Assembly (NCBI RefSeq): GCF_000348985.1
Contig: NC_035929.1
Location: 248,001-312,000 of the forward strand
From: Huiozyma naganishii CBS 8797
Taxonomy: Eukaryota; Ascomycota; Saccharomycetes; Saccharomycetales; Saccharomycetaceae
Length of the DNA: 64,000 nucleotides
Reading direction: 5' to 3'
Positions 1-8,508 of the stretch are shown here, piece after piece (position 1 is the first letter of the stretch; each line of letters begins with the position of its first letter). The notes beneath the pieces are model-generated. The model was not told the origin of the DNA and made no database searches. It was given only the letters and a program-made list of their open reading frames with translations. The position numbers and the translations under genes were made by a program.

Positions 1-2
1 CC

Positions 3-2495
3 CATCGAATAGATATATCCCGTGGGTACGCTCCGCTGGGTGGCACTACCGCCGGGCTCGTGTCTCCGCCGAGGCCACAAAGGAGGTACAGTAAGGGAAA
101 TGGCACCGCTGCCACCAGCACCGCTACAACCAACAACCAAGTGGACGACCTCTCGTTGAAACCGGTGTCCTCCGCGACGTATTACCCACACAGATCAAAG
201 AGTTCATCAGGTACAACGGCAGCAGCAGCAGCAGCAGCAGTAGAGGCCATCAATGACCAACTTGATGAACAACAACAACAGCAACAACACATGGATAACA
301 GGCCGCGAGAGGTTTTGGAGCCGCTACGGCTCGACAACAACTCTGGAGAGGATAAAGTCTCTGCCACTGTCGTAGAGAGCAGAACTTCGGGGGAGCCCAC
401 AATTGAGGGTGCGGAGGGTGCACCGGCAGGTAGCGCCTCCGAGCAAGATGTGGACGAGGATGCGGACGAGGAGGACAAGGAGTACCCTCTTGCCGTAGAG
501 TTGAAACCGTTTACAAACAAAGTTGGTGGACACACGGCGATATTCAGGTTTTCCAAGAGGGCAGTGTGTAAGACGCTTGTTAACAGAGAGAACAAATGGT
601 ACGAGACAATGGAGCTGACAAATAACAACTTGCTCAGATTCATGCCAAAGTACATCGGTGTGCTTAACGTGAGACAACATTTCAACTCAAGGGAACACTT
701 CCTAAGCCAGCTTCCAGCGGAACAAGAACGCAGCAAGAAGTCAGACCGGCCACAGTTTTCCCCGAGTTTCGCAGAAAACAGCGAATGTAACCCTTCTACA
801 AACCTTATGGGGGCACCTCTAGAACACATACACTCGTTCCCCACAGAATCGTCGTCCAGACCGATTCCGATGGCGGACCACAGGGGGGACCACCATAAAT
901 CCTTCTATAATGAGAACATGTTGCCAGAGGTATCTATAGACGACAATAAGCATATAATCCCTGACTCCCTCTGGGGCCGCGGATTCCTGTCAACAGGGAA
1001 ATCGGAGTCGTCCTCCCCGAGCTCTGCTCCGGACGACTCGTATTTATCGCCAGAGAACTTCGAGGGCAAGATGGGGGGAAGGAGAGATTCCGGTTCGACG
1101 ATGCTGAACACGAAATTGAGAGATTTGATCATACAGGAGGTGTTCAGACCAGTCCCCTCCAGGAAAAGCTCTACCCACGCTTATAGCAACTCGTCCGTGG
1201 AAGCCCCGATACGAACGATATCTGGGAGGCAGTACCTCAAGAAGAAGATAAGATCATCTTCATCCTCGTCGTATGATGGGAAGAATAGCACGAGGGACAA
1301 CGATGGTAATCGTGACGAGTGTCCCAGGGTTGAAAACGAACGAAGGGACTCCAACATCTCGCTGCGCGAGGTCCAGGAAGCGAAATCGCCGTTACTGCAG
1401 AAACTGAAGAAAGAATCGCTCTCCAATGCCGTGGATGCATCGCATTCAGTGATGGACTTGACGCAGTTCCACAAGAAGGAAAAGATCAGGGAGAAACTGC
1501 TTAATACAGAGGATAAAGTTACTGGGGATAATGACGATGAGGCGCAGAGGAGGACCCCCGATGGCGAATTCGGGAATGTTGGTTCACCACCTCCAATCTC
1601 GCTTGAGTCCATAACACTTGAGGAGCATACAGATACAATTGTCTCGAAATTCATTCTGCTGGAGGATCTCACTCGTAACATGAAACACCCTTGTGCGTTG
1701 GACTTGAAGATGGGGACGAGACAATATGGCGTTGATGCGAGCGCGACGAAGCAACGGTCGCAGAGAATGAAATGCCAGAAGACGACCTCGCGGCGCCTCG
1801 GTGTGCGCATTTGCGGACTCAAAATCTGGAACCAGTCGTACTATATCAAGAGGGACAAGTACTTTGGACGCCGCGTCAAGTGTGGCTGGCAGTTTGTACG
1901 TATCCTGTCCCGGTTCCTGTACGACGGGTCTCACGTGGGCTCGATTGTGAGACATATCCCACATCTGATCAAGAAACTGGACATGTTGGCTGTGGAGGTC
2001 ACCAATTTGAAGGGGTTCCGTCTCTATGGTGCCTCGATTCTGCTGATGTACGACGGCAAAGCGGACACGAAGCAGAGGAAAGTTAAAGTAAACCTAATCG
2101 ACTTCGCGAAATGCGTCACGAGGGACGACGTAGTGGACAATTTGGTCAGCGGATCCTTCAAGATCCCGCCTAAGCATGGCGATCTGGAGGACCTGGGCTT
2201 CGTCAGAGGTGTGAAAAGCTTAAAGTTTTACTTGACCGTGATTTGGAACTACCTGACCATGGACGAGCCGATCGCATACACAGATGAGGACCTGGCGAAC
2301 CTCATCGACAACAGCGCCGAGAGAAAGGGGAAAGAACTGTTTAAACTGCCTTGGGACTGGCTCGATGAGTTTGACAAGGAGTCCGAGGCGGACTTCAACG
2401 ACCCGAACAGCGAGCTACGGAAGAAGTGGCGCAAGTACGAGCTGATCTTCGACGTCGAGCCCCGCTACAACAACGACCAGGATGTCAGCGACTGA
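3..2495 (+). CDS. KCS1: Inositol hexakisphosphate kinase Kcs1 (5'-truncated by window edge)
   Basis: Makes inositol pyrophosphates (5-IP7) from IP6 in the cytoplasm. The diagnostic inositol-phosphate-kinase motif PCALDLKMGTRQ (PxxxDxKxG) is encoded near 1688-1723, followed by the conserved RLGVRICGLKIW stretch and a C-terminal LIDFAK segment near 2097-2111. The N-terminal half is low complexity, with poly-Ala and poly-Gln runs encoded by GCA and CAA repeats (about 217-294). The frame is open to the left edge with no in-frame ATG, so the true start lies outside the window; about 830 codons are visible, against 1050 in S. cerevisiae. It is followed in the same direction by DAD1, as in S. cerevisiae (YDR017C-YDR016C). 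Identification is firm; only the start is unknown. Confidence 0.95.
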   Translation, partial: HRIDISRGYAPLGGTTAGLVSPPRPQRRYSKGNGTAATSTATTNNQVDDLSLKPVSSATYYPHRSKSSSGTTAAAAAAAVEAINDQLDEQQQQQQHMDNRPREVLEPLRLDNNSGEDKVSATVVESRTSGEPTIEGAEGAPAGSASEQDVDEDADEEDKEYPLAVELKPFTNKVGGHTAIFRFSKRAVCKTLVNRENKWYETMELTNNNLLRFMPKYIGVLNVRQHFNSREHFLSQLPAEQERSKKSDRPQFSPSFAENSECNPSTNLMGAPLEHIHSFPTESSSRPIPMADHRGDHHKSFYNENMLPEVSIDDNKHIIPDSLWGRGFLSTGKSESSSPSSAPDDSYLSPENFEGKMGGRRDSGSTMLNTKLRDLIIQEVFRPVPSRKSSTHAYSNSSVEAPIRTISGRQYLKKKIRSSSSSSYDGKNSTRDNDGNRDECPRVENERRDSNISLREVQEAKSPLLQKLKKESLSNAVDASHSVMDLTQFHKKEKIREKLLNTEDKVTGDNDDEAQRRTPDGEFGNVGSPPPISLESITLEEHTDTIVSKFILLEDLTRNMKHPCALDLKMGTRQYGVDASATKQRSQRMKCQKTTSRRLGVRICGLKIWNQSYYIKRDKYFGRRVKCGWQFVRILSRFLYDGSHVGSIVRHIPHLIKKLDMLAVEVTNLKGFRLYGASILLMYDGKADTKQRKVKVNLIDFAKCVTRDDVVDNLVSGSFKIPPKHGDLEDLGFVRGVKSLKFYLTVIWNYLTMDEPIAYTDEDLANLIDNSAERKGKELFKLPWDWLDEFDKESEADFNDPNSELRKKWRKYELIFDVEPRYNNDQDVSD
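217..294. repeat. GCA and CAA trinucleotide microsatellites inside KCS1
   Basis: Runs of GCA (poly-Ala, about 217-240) and CAA/CAG (poly-Gln, about 269-288) lie in the disordered N-terminal region of Kcs1. They are in frame and probably variable in length between strains. Confidence 0.8.
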
Positions 2496-2660
2496 GGCAA
2501 GCAACGCCATCATCTGTATATTCCTTTGCATATCCATACATTCAGATATAATACATATACTATTAAATCGGTCAATTGAAAAGACAACATATGCACATTA
2601 AAACAAGACGGCTGTTCAATGGGGGCAGTCAACGCGTTGCTGTCTTGAGGGATTAGAGGG

Positions 2661-3011
2661 ATGGATACTGCCTCGCAGAGCAAAACGGTGAACTCCAGTG
2701 CTTTGAAGGGCGGATCGCTGCCCGGGCTTGGAGCCGGAGACAAGTACTTTCTGGAGCAGCGCAGTTTCATATTGGAAGACATAAACACAACCATGGATTC
2801 AATTCTGAATGGGCTTAATCAGCTGAATATATCGCTAGAGAACTCAATTGCCGTTGGGAAGGAGTTTGAATCCGTCACGAATCTGTGGAAGACTTTCTAC
2901 AACGAGCAGGACAGCATATTGGATGGCGATGATGACGAAGAAGAAGACGAGGACGAGGAGGACGAAAATGCGAATGTGACGAAGAGCCCAGGAAAGGACT
3001 CTGATCTGTGA
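2661..3011 (+). CDS. DAD1: DASH/Dam1 complex subunit Dad1
   Basis: Subunit of the ten-protein DASH (Dam1) ring that couples kinetochores to spindle microtubules. The core DKYFLEQRSFILEDINTTM, then a stretch containing LNGLNQLNISLENSIAVG and LWKTFY, is the hallmark of Dad1. The protein is 116 residues, against 94 in S. cerevisiae. The extra length comes from a Ser/Gly-rich N-terminus and a very acidic tail (D/E run near 2925-2970). The ATG at 2661 is the first in frame. It follows KCS1 by 165 bp in the same orientation, matching YDR016C-YDR017C. Confidence 0.95.
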   Translation: MDTASQSKTVNSSALKGGSLPGLGAGDKYFLEQRSFILEDINTTMDSILNGLNQLNISLENSIAVGKEFESVTNLWKTFYNEQDSILDGDDDEEEDEDEEDENANVTKSPGKDSDL

Positions 3012-3163
3012 AGGGTGCAAAGATATCCCGTGGGTTGTGTATTAATAGATAGCTAGTTGTGCGTACGTAGTGGTGGTAACTGCGATTTAGGCGAATGCAA
3101 AATATGATACGAATATAGGCGATTAGGTGTGTCTGTGTGTTTTAGTACGAGCAGATGGCTGAG

Positions 3164-3745
3164 CTACCCTCTGGAGGACTGCTCTTGCTTCACCTCTACT
3201 CGTTTCGTGTGCAGGCTTGGTATGTGGTGGCCAGATTCTCTCGAAAGGCCCGCTTTATACTGTACTTTGTTCGAATCGACATCGTACAACTCTCTGTTCG
3301 TCTTGTAGATCAGTTCCTTCAGGGATTTGTGCACCTCACGAGGTAGCGCTGTGGTCACGTAGGCGGTCCCACTAGTATCTGGTGATGATGTCTGTGGGGA
3401 GTCCTCCTCTTGTGAAAGGTATGGAGATTCTCTTCCGGTGACGCAAGGGCTCTCTGCGTCAGCGGCAGTGGCGCCTATACCATTGCTGGAATCAATTTCC
3501 TTGCTAACTTCCTCGTCGCACTCTGAAATAGTGGTGTCTACGGAACCATGAACGTCTGACTCACCACCACCGTACTGTGTCTGGTAGGGTGCTGAGTTCT
3601 CGCCGGCCGCAGAAGCCAGGTCTAGCAGATCCAGGCTGCCAAGTTTGAAGTTGATTTTCTCCAGTTCCACGGGGACAGATGTAACGGCCCGCCGAGAATA
3701 CCTCCTTACGGGCACCGTCACTGCCATGGTTCTACTTCTTCTCAT
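3164..3745 (-). CDS. HED1: Probable Hed1 (meiotic Rad51 regulator), called by position
   Basis: A 193-residue frame, starting ATG at 3745 (a second in-frame ATG lies at 3727). It has an Arg-rich N-terminus (PVRRYSRRAV), a Ser/Thr/Glu-rich disordered middle, and a more conserved-looking segment REVHKSLKELIYKTNRELYD. I do not recognise a domain. The assignment rests on position: it lies exactly where HED1 lies in S. cerevisiae, between DAD1 and RAD61, in the RAD61 orientation, with similar length (162 residues there). Hed1 restrains Rad51 during Dmc1-dependent meiotic recombination, and the Dmc1 accessory gene MEI5 is also present in this window. Alternative: a fast-evolving lineage-specific protein. 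Confidence 0.5.
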   Translation of the reverse strand: MRRSRTMAVTVPVRRYSRRAVTSVPVELEKINFKLGSLDLLDLASAAGENSAPYQTQYGGGESDVHGSVDTTISECDEEVSKEIDSSNGIGATAADAESPCVTGRESPYLSQEEDSPQTSSPDTSGTAYVTTALPREVHKSLKELIYKTNRELYDVDSNKVQYKAGLSRESGHHIPSLHTKRVEVKQEQSSRG

Positions 3746-4072
3746 CGTGCTCCAGGGGGATCCAATACCAAAACTCCGAAAGAACTTGCGCTCAGTTAAA
3801 CTGCGAAGAAGTAGTTAAATAGGCCCTTCCTTCCGACACAACAAACGATAAGGATGAGAAACTTGATGTTGTAACTCCCTTTCAGTTTATCAGCACCAGT
3901 GAACACTCTCCCAGCGGTTTGGTCGAGTTCACAAAGCCTCCCCTTCCTGCCAAGACATGTCATTGCTGCATTTCATTAATTATTGATTTGACTTCAAAAC
4001 GTCATTAGGATCTTGCAGTTGTTCAGTAAGAAACGAGCATGGTGGTTAATACAGCACATACACCCTCTCAAG
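3746..4072. other. Intergenic, HED1-position gene / FEX promoters
   Basis: Divergent promoter region of about 330 bp. Apart from the overlapping upstream reading frame at 4039-4140, I see no gene or repeat in it. Confidence 0.5.
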
Positions 4073-4140
4073 ATGACTACTACCGCGATGAGGATACCGC
4101 GGATGAACAAGCAGGCGTCGGACGGCACGAGCACGGATGA
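4039..4140 (+). promoter_or_regulatory. Upstream ORF overlapping the FEX start codon
   Basis: An ATG at 4039 opens a 33-codon frame, out of frame with FEX, that ends at TGA 4138-4140, beyond the FEX ATG at 4073. Ribosomes starting at the first ATG would bypass FEX, so this could dampen its translation. It matters only if the transcript starts upstream of 4039, which cannot be seen here. Confidence 0.4.
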
Positions 4141-5287
4141 TCTGGAGCGAACTGGAGGTCAGGGACAGAACAGTGTTCAAAGAGCAGTCCACAACGATGC
4201 TGCGATGGCAACGTCACTGTGGAAGAAGTGGATGACACGGGACAGTAAAGTGCACTTTCTTCTTGTTTTTAGCACGGGGTCCATTCTTGGGACGTATGTA
4301 AGAGTCGGTATTGAGGCGTTGACCAAATACAAGTACTCCTTCACGGCAGAGGGATCGTCGCTGTGGCCGAACTTCGTTGCATGTCTGCTGATGGGCGCGC
4401 TGCAGATCCTTAACGGTCCGGAAAATTCATGGTTTACGGAGTGTCCATACCTGTACACAGGGCTCACCACCGGATTCTGCGGTGCCTGCTCGTCGTATTC
4501 TAGTATGGTACTCGAAATGATGCACTACTCGACAAGCCTGAATAGAATCAACATCAACGAGCACGTCAAGTTGCCCAACAGAGCGTATGGGATCATGGAG
4601 TTTCTATCGGTGTTATTGAGCCACCTCTTTATATCATTTGGTGCTTATATCTGGGGAAGAGCGCTGGCAGAGCAGTTGGCTGCCGCAGTCACCACCAGCA
4701 GAGATAGCGAAAAGTCGGAAGACAGCTCCGACACCCCTCATCCAACTCCTGTTGTCGCGCACCACACAGTGTTGAAATACGTCAAATGGCTCAACATGGT
4801 GTTTGCGGCAGCGACAATCCCTCTAATCGCGTTGCTCATCGTGCTAGCCTGTGTCTACAACAATTACTCTAGAGCCGTATGGACGCTACCGCCGTTATTC
4901 GGCATATTCGGTTCCCTGCTGCGTCACCACCTATCGCTGTCATTCAATTCAGGCAACGTGAGATTCCCGCATGGGACCTTTATTGCGAACCAGCTTGGTG
5001 TTATCCTGATCTGCGTGTTTGATATGGTCCAGCGCGGTAAGAAAAATGGACACAGCAACACCCCCATTATTACATCTGTCACCGCATGCCGAGTAGTATC
5101 AGCACTGTCCAATGGGTTTTGCGGCTGTCTGAGCACTTTGAGTACATTCATGAACGAGGGCTACCGGTTAGGCTTCCGGGGTAGTCTCTTTTATTATTCC
5201 GTTTCTTTCGGCGTCTCATACATCGTGTGCATTATTATGTTGGGATCCCTAGCCTGGTCGAGAGGGTTGACGGTACCCGTTTGTTAG
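4073..5287 (+). CDS. FEX1: Fluoride export protein (FEX/CrcB family)
   Basis: Plasma-membrane fluoride channel that protects cells from environmental fluoride. Two CrcB-type halves are present. The first has TGFCGACSSYSSMVLEM and KLPNRAYGIMEFLSVL (about residues 125-185); the second has GTFIANQLG and NGFCGCLSTLSTFMNEGY (about 300-365). Both GFCG(x)-S-S/T signatures of the fluoride path are therefore intact, and about eight or nine membrane segments are visible. The protein is 404 residues, against 375 in S. cerevisiae; the extra residues are a soluble N-terminus. The ATG at 4073 is the first in frame. In S. cerevisiae FEX genes are subtelomeric, whereas here the gene sits between HED1 and RAD61 in an otherwise conserved block. 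Confidence 0.93.
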   Translation: MTTTAMRIPRMNKQASDGTSTDDLERTGGQGQNSVQRAVHNDAAMATSLWKKWMTRDSKVHFLLVFSTGSILGTYVRVGIEALTKYKYSFTAEGSSLWPNFVACLLMGALQILNGPENSWFTECPYLYTGLTTGFCGACSSYSSMVLEMMHYSTSLNRININEHVKLPNRAYGIMEFLSVLLSHLFISFGAYIWGRALAEQLAAAVTTSRDSEKSEDSSDTPHPTPVVAHHTVLKYVKWLNMVFAAATIPLIALLIVLACVYNNYSRAVWTLPPLFGIFGSLLRHHLSLSFNSGNVRFPHGTFIANQLGVILICVFDMVQRGKKNGHSNTPIITSVTACRVVSALSNGFCGCLSTLSTFMNEGYRLGFRGSLFYYSVSFGVSYIVCIIMLGSLAWSRGLTVPVC

Positions 5288-5429
5288 ATCAATAATTGTA
5301 CAAGTGTTCAAAATGGATGTTACTGTTCCTGTCAACGTCCTCGTTGATTCTTCATCATGTTGGATATACATATATATATATATACATAATTCATAATACA
5401 TCTCCAAATTTAGTTGTTCGGGTGCAGAG

Positions 5430-7157
5430 TCAGAAGCAGAGTTTCCCTAGTGCGTATTCTACTTTGCTCGATACGCTTTTGTTGTCCTTTGCTATAATCT
5501 TTAGAGAGTGTAGTTCTTGTCGAAGCAACTCTTGAAGGGAAGGTGTTGTAGGGTGCACGGACAATGATTTAATGGACACAAGGCTGACTGTAAGCGCAAA
5601 TAATCCCACAAGAAACTTATCGGCCCCCTGTTTCTGTAGCCCGCTCAGTATTTGCGGGACTTTCGACCATTGCTCTATTTTTATCCCTATGTCACAATAA
5701 TCCAGGACGTTGAGACACAACGCCAATTGGCACACGTTGGTTTTTTGTTGTTCGATAGTAGATTCTCCGTCCAGCAGATCCGCGACTATCAAACTGAACG
5801 TCGGGAGAGCAATCTGATCGGCGAGCTGCGGGGTCATTTTAAACTCCTCTAGCAATCGATTCGTCAAGAGAATGAACCCCTGCGAGTAGTAAGGGTTGGC
5901 ATACCCTGTGGGGAGATTTTTGGTAAAAACTTCCAGAAGGAAATTGAACGTGCTGCTGTCGTTGATAGTGCAATCGAGAAGGATGTTTGATAAAGTGGAG
6001 TATGTTTTCACCAGGGTATCTTCCCTCTCTGGGTGCTCCGAAACAAAGACCAATATGTTCCTTTGTAGCTCGCTTCCCAGGGAGACCTCCTTATGGTAAT
6101 ACTGAAGTAAGTCCAATGCTAAATCCAAACTGGTGTCAAAATGTGATTTTGAGTAGAACTCGTTGTAGTTCATTAACACCATCTTGCTTGTCTTTTTCTT
6201 CTTATTCTTTGCTGGCCCGTTTGGTTTACTGTAATTGTTACTGAGCCGAGTGATGAGTTGGGAAAATGTGGGCCAAGATCGGATCTCGGTAGGCCTCAAT
6301 TTCAATTCACTTAAGAGCGTGCCCTTTAAAAAATCAAGCTCTGGCGAAGGCGCGTCCTCATTGAAACACAACCCCCATATATCGTTTGCGTGGTGTTTGG
6401 ACAGATACTCTTTGAACAAATTGTCCCTACGGATGGACAAATTTACATTTAAAAGTCTCTCCGCGTGGCTAATGCAGTCGGTGAGCAAGAACTCGAGATC
6501 CTGCCTGTATTTCAACGAATGACCCAGATTCCTGAGTTCATGAAAACTGTTGGCACCAAATGAGTTGTCCGGCTTTCCCTCGTCCTCACCCTCTTGTTCC
6601 GAACCATCCCCAAATTCGTCATCCCTCTTCACGAGTATCGTCCTAGTGTTATTGTACATTTTCTTATCATGTGCCTCCGGCGTACCTTTGTACTTCACCT
6701 CAGCGGTTGTTGCCGATTCAGTGGTACCTTCGAGAAACTTATCTAAAAAACTGGATTCTCCCTCTTGAAGCTGCTGTTCCCATTGCGACGCCGTCCTCCT
6801 CTGCACTCCATCTAGGAAGCTTTCCACGGACAATTCGAGCTCCTGCACACCACCATCATTGCGCGCGGCAAGAGTCTCCTCATCTGGCGAATCTTCCCCC
6901 ACGAGAGTCGCTGTTCGTTTCCTCCTCCTCCTCCCACGATTTACCCGCGTGTGCCGCCCGTTCCCAGGGTCTAAGAAACCAAACACGTCGTCATTCTCTC
7001 TCTGTGGCTTATCGCGGGATGGCGCCACATCGCGCTGTTCGCTCTCATCGTCGCTGCTGAATTGCGATTGCGATTGTTCCCCCGTCATATGCTGTCCACG
7101 GCCCCGCTGCACCTCATGAAACACCCGCGGTTTGCTTACTCTCCCATACACTTTCAT
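5430..7157 (-). CDS. RAD61: Cohesin release factor Rad61/Wpl1 (WAPL family)
   Basis: Yeast WAPL, which opens the Smc3-Scc1 gate of cohesin with Pds5 and limits acetylation-independent cohesion. The protein is 575 residues (647 in S. cerevisiae). The N-terminus MKVYGRVSKPR resembles the short basic start of Rad61, and is followed by a disordered Ser/Glu-rich region to about residue 200. The rest is helical and WAPL-like (for example NILLDCTINDSSTFNFLLEV and CLNVLDYCDIGIKIEQWSKV). Position agrees: the neighbours in this block are HED1 and PSF1, as in S. cerevisiae (YDR014W). It is divergent from PSF1 here, whereas the two are codirectional in S. cerevisiae. Confidence 0.88.
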   Translation of the reverse strand: MKVYGRVSKPRVFHEVQRGRGQHMTGEQSQSQFSSDDESEQRDVAPSRDKPQRENDDVFGFLDPGNGRHTRVNRGRRRRKRTATLVGEDSPDEETLAARNDGGVQELELSVESFLDGVQRRTASQWEQQLQEGESSFLDKFLEGTTESATTAEVKYKGTPEAHDKKMYNNTRTILVKRDDEFGDGSEQEGEDEGKPDNSFGANSFHELRNLGHSLKYRQDLEFLLTDCISHAERLLNVNLSIRRDNLFKEYLSKHHANDIWGLCFNEDAPSPELDFLKGTLLSELKLRPTEIRSWPTFSQLITRLSNNYSKPNGPAKNKKKKTSKMVLMNYNEFYSKSHFDTSLDLALDLLQYYHKEVSLGSELQRNILVFVSEHPEREDTLVKTYSTLSNILLDCTINDSSTFNFLLEVFTKNLPTGYANPYYSQGFILLTNRLLEEFKMTPQLADQIALPTFSLIVADLLDGESTIEQQKTNVCQLALCLNVLDYCDIGIKIEQWSKVPQILSGLQKQGADKFLVGLFALTVSLVSIKSLSVHPTTPSLQELLRQELHSLKIIAKDNKSVSSKVEYALGKLCF

Positions 7158-7249
7158 CGGGGAGGAGTTGGGTTGGGTGACTGTCCCCTCAACTGTCCGA
7201 TACTTTGCTATCCATCGTTAACTGTGTATCTTTCAAATTCAATTAGTGA

Positions 7250-7255
7250 ACGCGT
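7250..7255. promoter_or_regulatory. MluI cell-cycle box (MBF site) between RAD61 and PSF1
   Basis: A single perfect ACGCGT lies in the shared promoter, 92 bp upstream of the PSF1 ATG. MBF sites of this sequence drive G1/S transcription of replication and cohesion genes in budding yeasts, which suits both flanking genes. One 6-bp site is weak evidence on its own. Confidence 0.4.
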
Positions 7256-7341
7256 TTGTGGTCAACTAGAGCAAAGACGAGTCGCGTAGAGGGCAGAAGA
7301 GCAACAACAGGTAGTAGTCTGTGTCTACAAGTAGCAGCACA

Positions 7342-7977
7342 ATGTACGGGGATCTCGGGAACAAACTGATCATTGAGGCCAAACGGACTCAGCAGTTGCA
7401 ATCGCGGCGGAACGGTATCCGTGACGGTACCGCGAACGTGTCCATCCCGCAGTACAACGACGCACTCGTGCGTGGAATCATTGCAGAGGTTGAACAAATA
7501 CGTGAGAGTGGTGCCGGTGGTGATGCAGCTGCTGGCCAATGTGCACATTTTGTCAATCTACTGTGTTTGGAGAGAAACAAGAGGTGTCTTTTGAGTTACC
7601 ACAAGATGAGGAGCGAGATCATGGACGGGATGGCGTGGGCGGGCACTGCAGGAGACGTGCTCAGCGGTGGCGGCGGTGCCACGGACAGCACGCTCTCTGA
7701 CCAATTGGGCAACCTGTCACACAGTGAGCAAAGTTACCTTCAACAGTACACGGACCTGCTGACGCAGATGAAGAGTGCCCCCGCGTTCGCGGATATCGAT
7801 CTTGCCGGGTCGCTGACCCCCCCGAGCGATATCTTTATTGACGTGCGGGTGCTGAAGGATGCCGGTGAGATCCAGACGGAGTACGGCACTTTCAATCTCG
7901 TCAAAGACTCGCAATTCTACGTGCGGCAAAGTGATGTCGAAAGCCTCATTCAACAGGGATACCTCCAGAAGATCTAA
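7342..7977 (+). CDS. PSF1: GINS complex subunit Psf1
   Basis: Subunit of GINS, which with Cdc45 and Mcm2-7 forms the CMG replicative helicase. The N-terminus MYGDLGNKLIIEAKRTQQLQ, the LERNKRCLLSYHK segment (about residues 77-89), and the C-terminal small domain (VRVLKDAGEIQTEYG, LVKDSQFYVRQSDVESLIQQGYL) are typical of Psf1. Length is 211 residues (208 in S. cerevisiae). The ATG at 7342 gives the conserved start. It keeps RAD61 as neighbour but is inverted relative to the S. cerevisiae block, and it is the last gene before a transposon-marked breakpoint. Confidence 0.95.
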   Translation: MYGDLGNKLIIEAKRTQQLQSRRNGIRDGTANVSIPQYNDALVRGIIAEVEQIRESGAGGDAAAGQCAHFVNLLCLERNKRCLLSYHKMRSEIMDGMAWAGTAGDVLSGGGGATDSTLSDQLGNLSHSEQSYLQQYTDLLTQMKSAPAFADIDLAGSLTPPSDIFIDVRVLKDAGEIQTEYGTFNLVKDSQFYVRQSDVESLIQQGYLQKI

Positions 7978-7993
7978 CCCAATTAAACAGCCA

Positions 7994-8033
7994 GCATCAG
8001 GGCATCGGGACATCAGGACATCAGGGCACCAGG
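7994..8033. repeat. 8-bp minisatellite, five units
   Basis: Five tandem imperfect copies of RCATCAGG (units at 7994, 8002, 8010, 8018 and 8026) lie directly after the PSF1 stop, at the edge of the transposon-derived region. Confidence 0.7.
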
Positions 8034-8093
8034 ATAAAGAACCAGGGCATCGCAGCGGTGTTAAAACTTTCCATTTCGTCAAAAGCGATACTA

Positions 8094-8247
8094 CACGTGA
8101 TACCGAATTTAGCATATCACATGATACGAGCTGCCCGTGACATAAAGCTGTACCACGTGTATTTCACGTGATATTAAAATTCGTGAAATGTGATATTGAA
8201 TCTCCACCACGTGACACCGAAACTTGTCCCACGTGACACGCCATGTG
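8094..8247. repeat. CACGTG-rich cluster at the left edge of the hAT remnant
   Basis: Five CACGTG hexamers (8094, 8154, 8165, 8208, 8230) plus CACATG (8118) and CATGTG (8242) occur in about 150 bp. Several belong to a longer unit of the form CACGTGAYACCGAA (8094 and 8208). hAT elements commonly carry short subterminal repeats bound by their transposase, so these may be such repeats. They could also act as E-boxes for bHLH factors. Confidence 0.5.
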
Positions 8248-8508
8248 ACTAGACCTGGTGCGGAATTGAAAATTGATCTTGAAACAGAGGTTATATGCTC
8301 ATCTGAAAGAATGTTGGATGATGTTCCCAAAAATATTCTTTTATATTGTCCCGACCCAGAAGGAAATGTCTACCTACATCAATTATTAAAAGGCACCTTT
8401 TTAGTGTGGAGACGCGATCAGGTTATATAAGCTGGCAATTATCAGAGGACCATTGATAGCTTCAAACCAGTTTCTCCATCTGTCCCTGATGAGGAACAAT
8501 CGACGCTT

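Noticed and set aside
182..844. 220-codon minus-strand frame opposite KCS1
   Set aside because: Antisense to a well-supported gene; its composition is the mirror of the repeats and acidic stretch of KCS1.
3765..3790. CTCCGAAAG resembling centromere element CDEIII
   Set aside because: No CDEI (RTCACRTG) and no 80-bp AT-rich CDEII beside it; sits in an ordinary promoter.
8041..8075. CAGCGGTGTTAAAA as left hAT terminal repeat
   Set aside because: Looks like a hAT end, but no matching inverted copy or 8-bp duplication was found on the right side.
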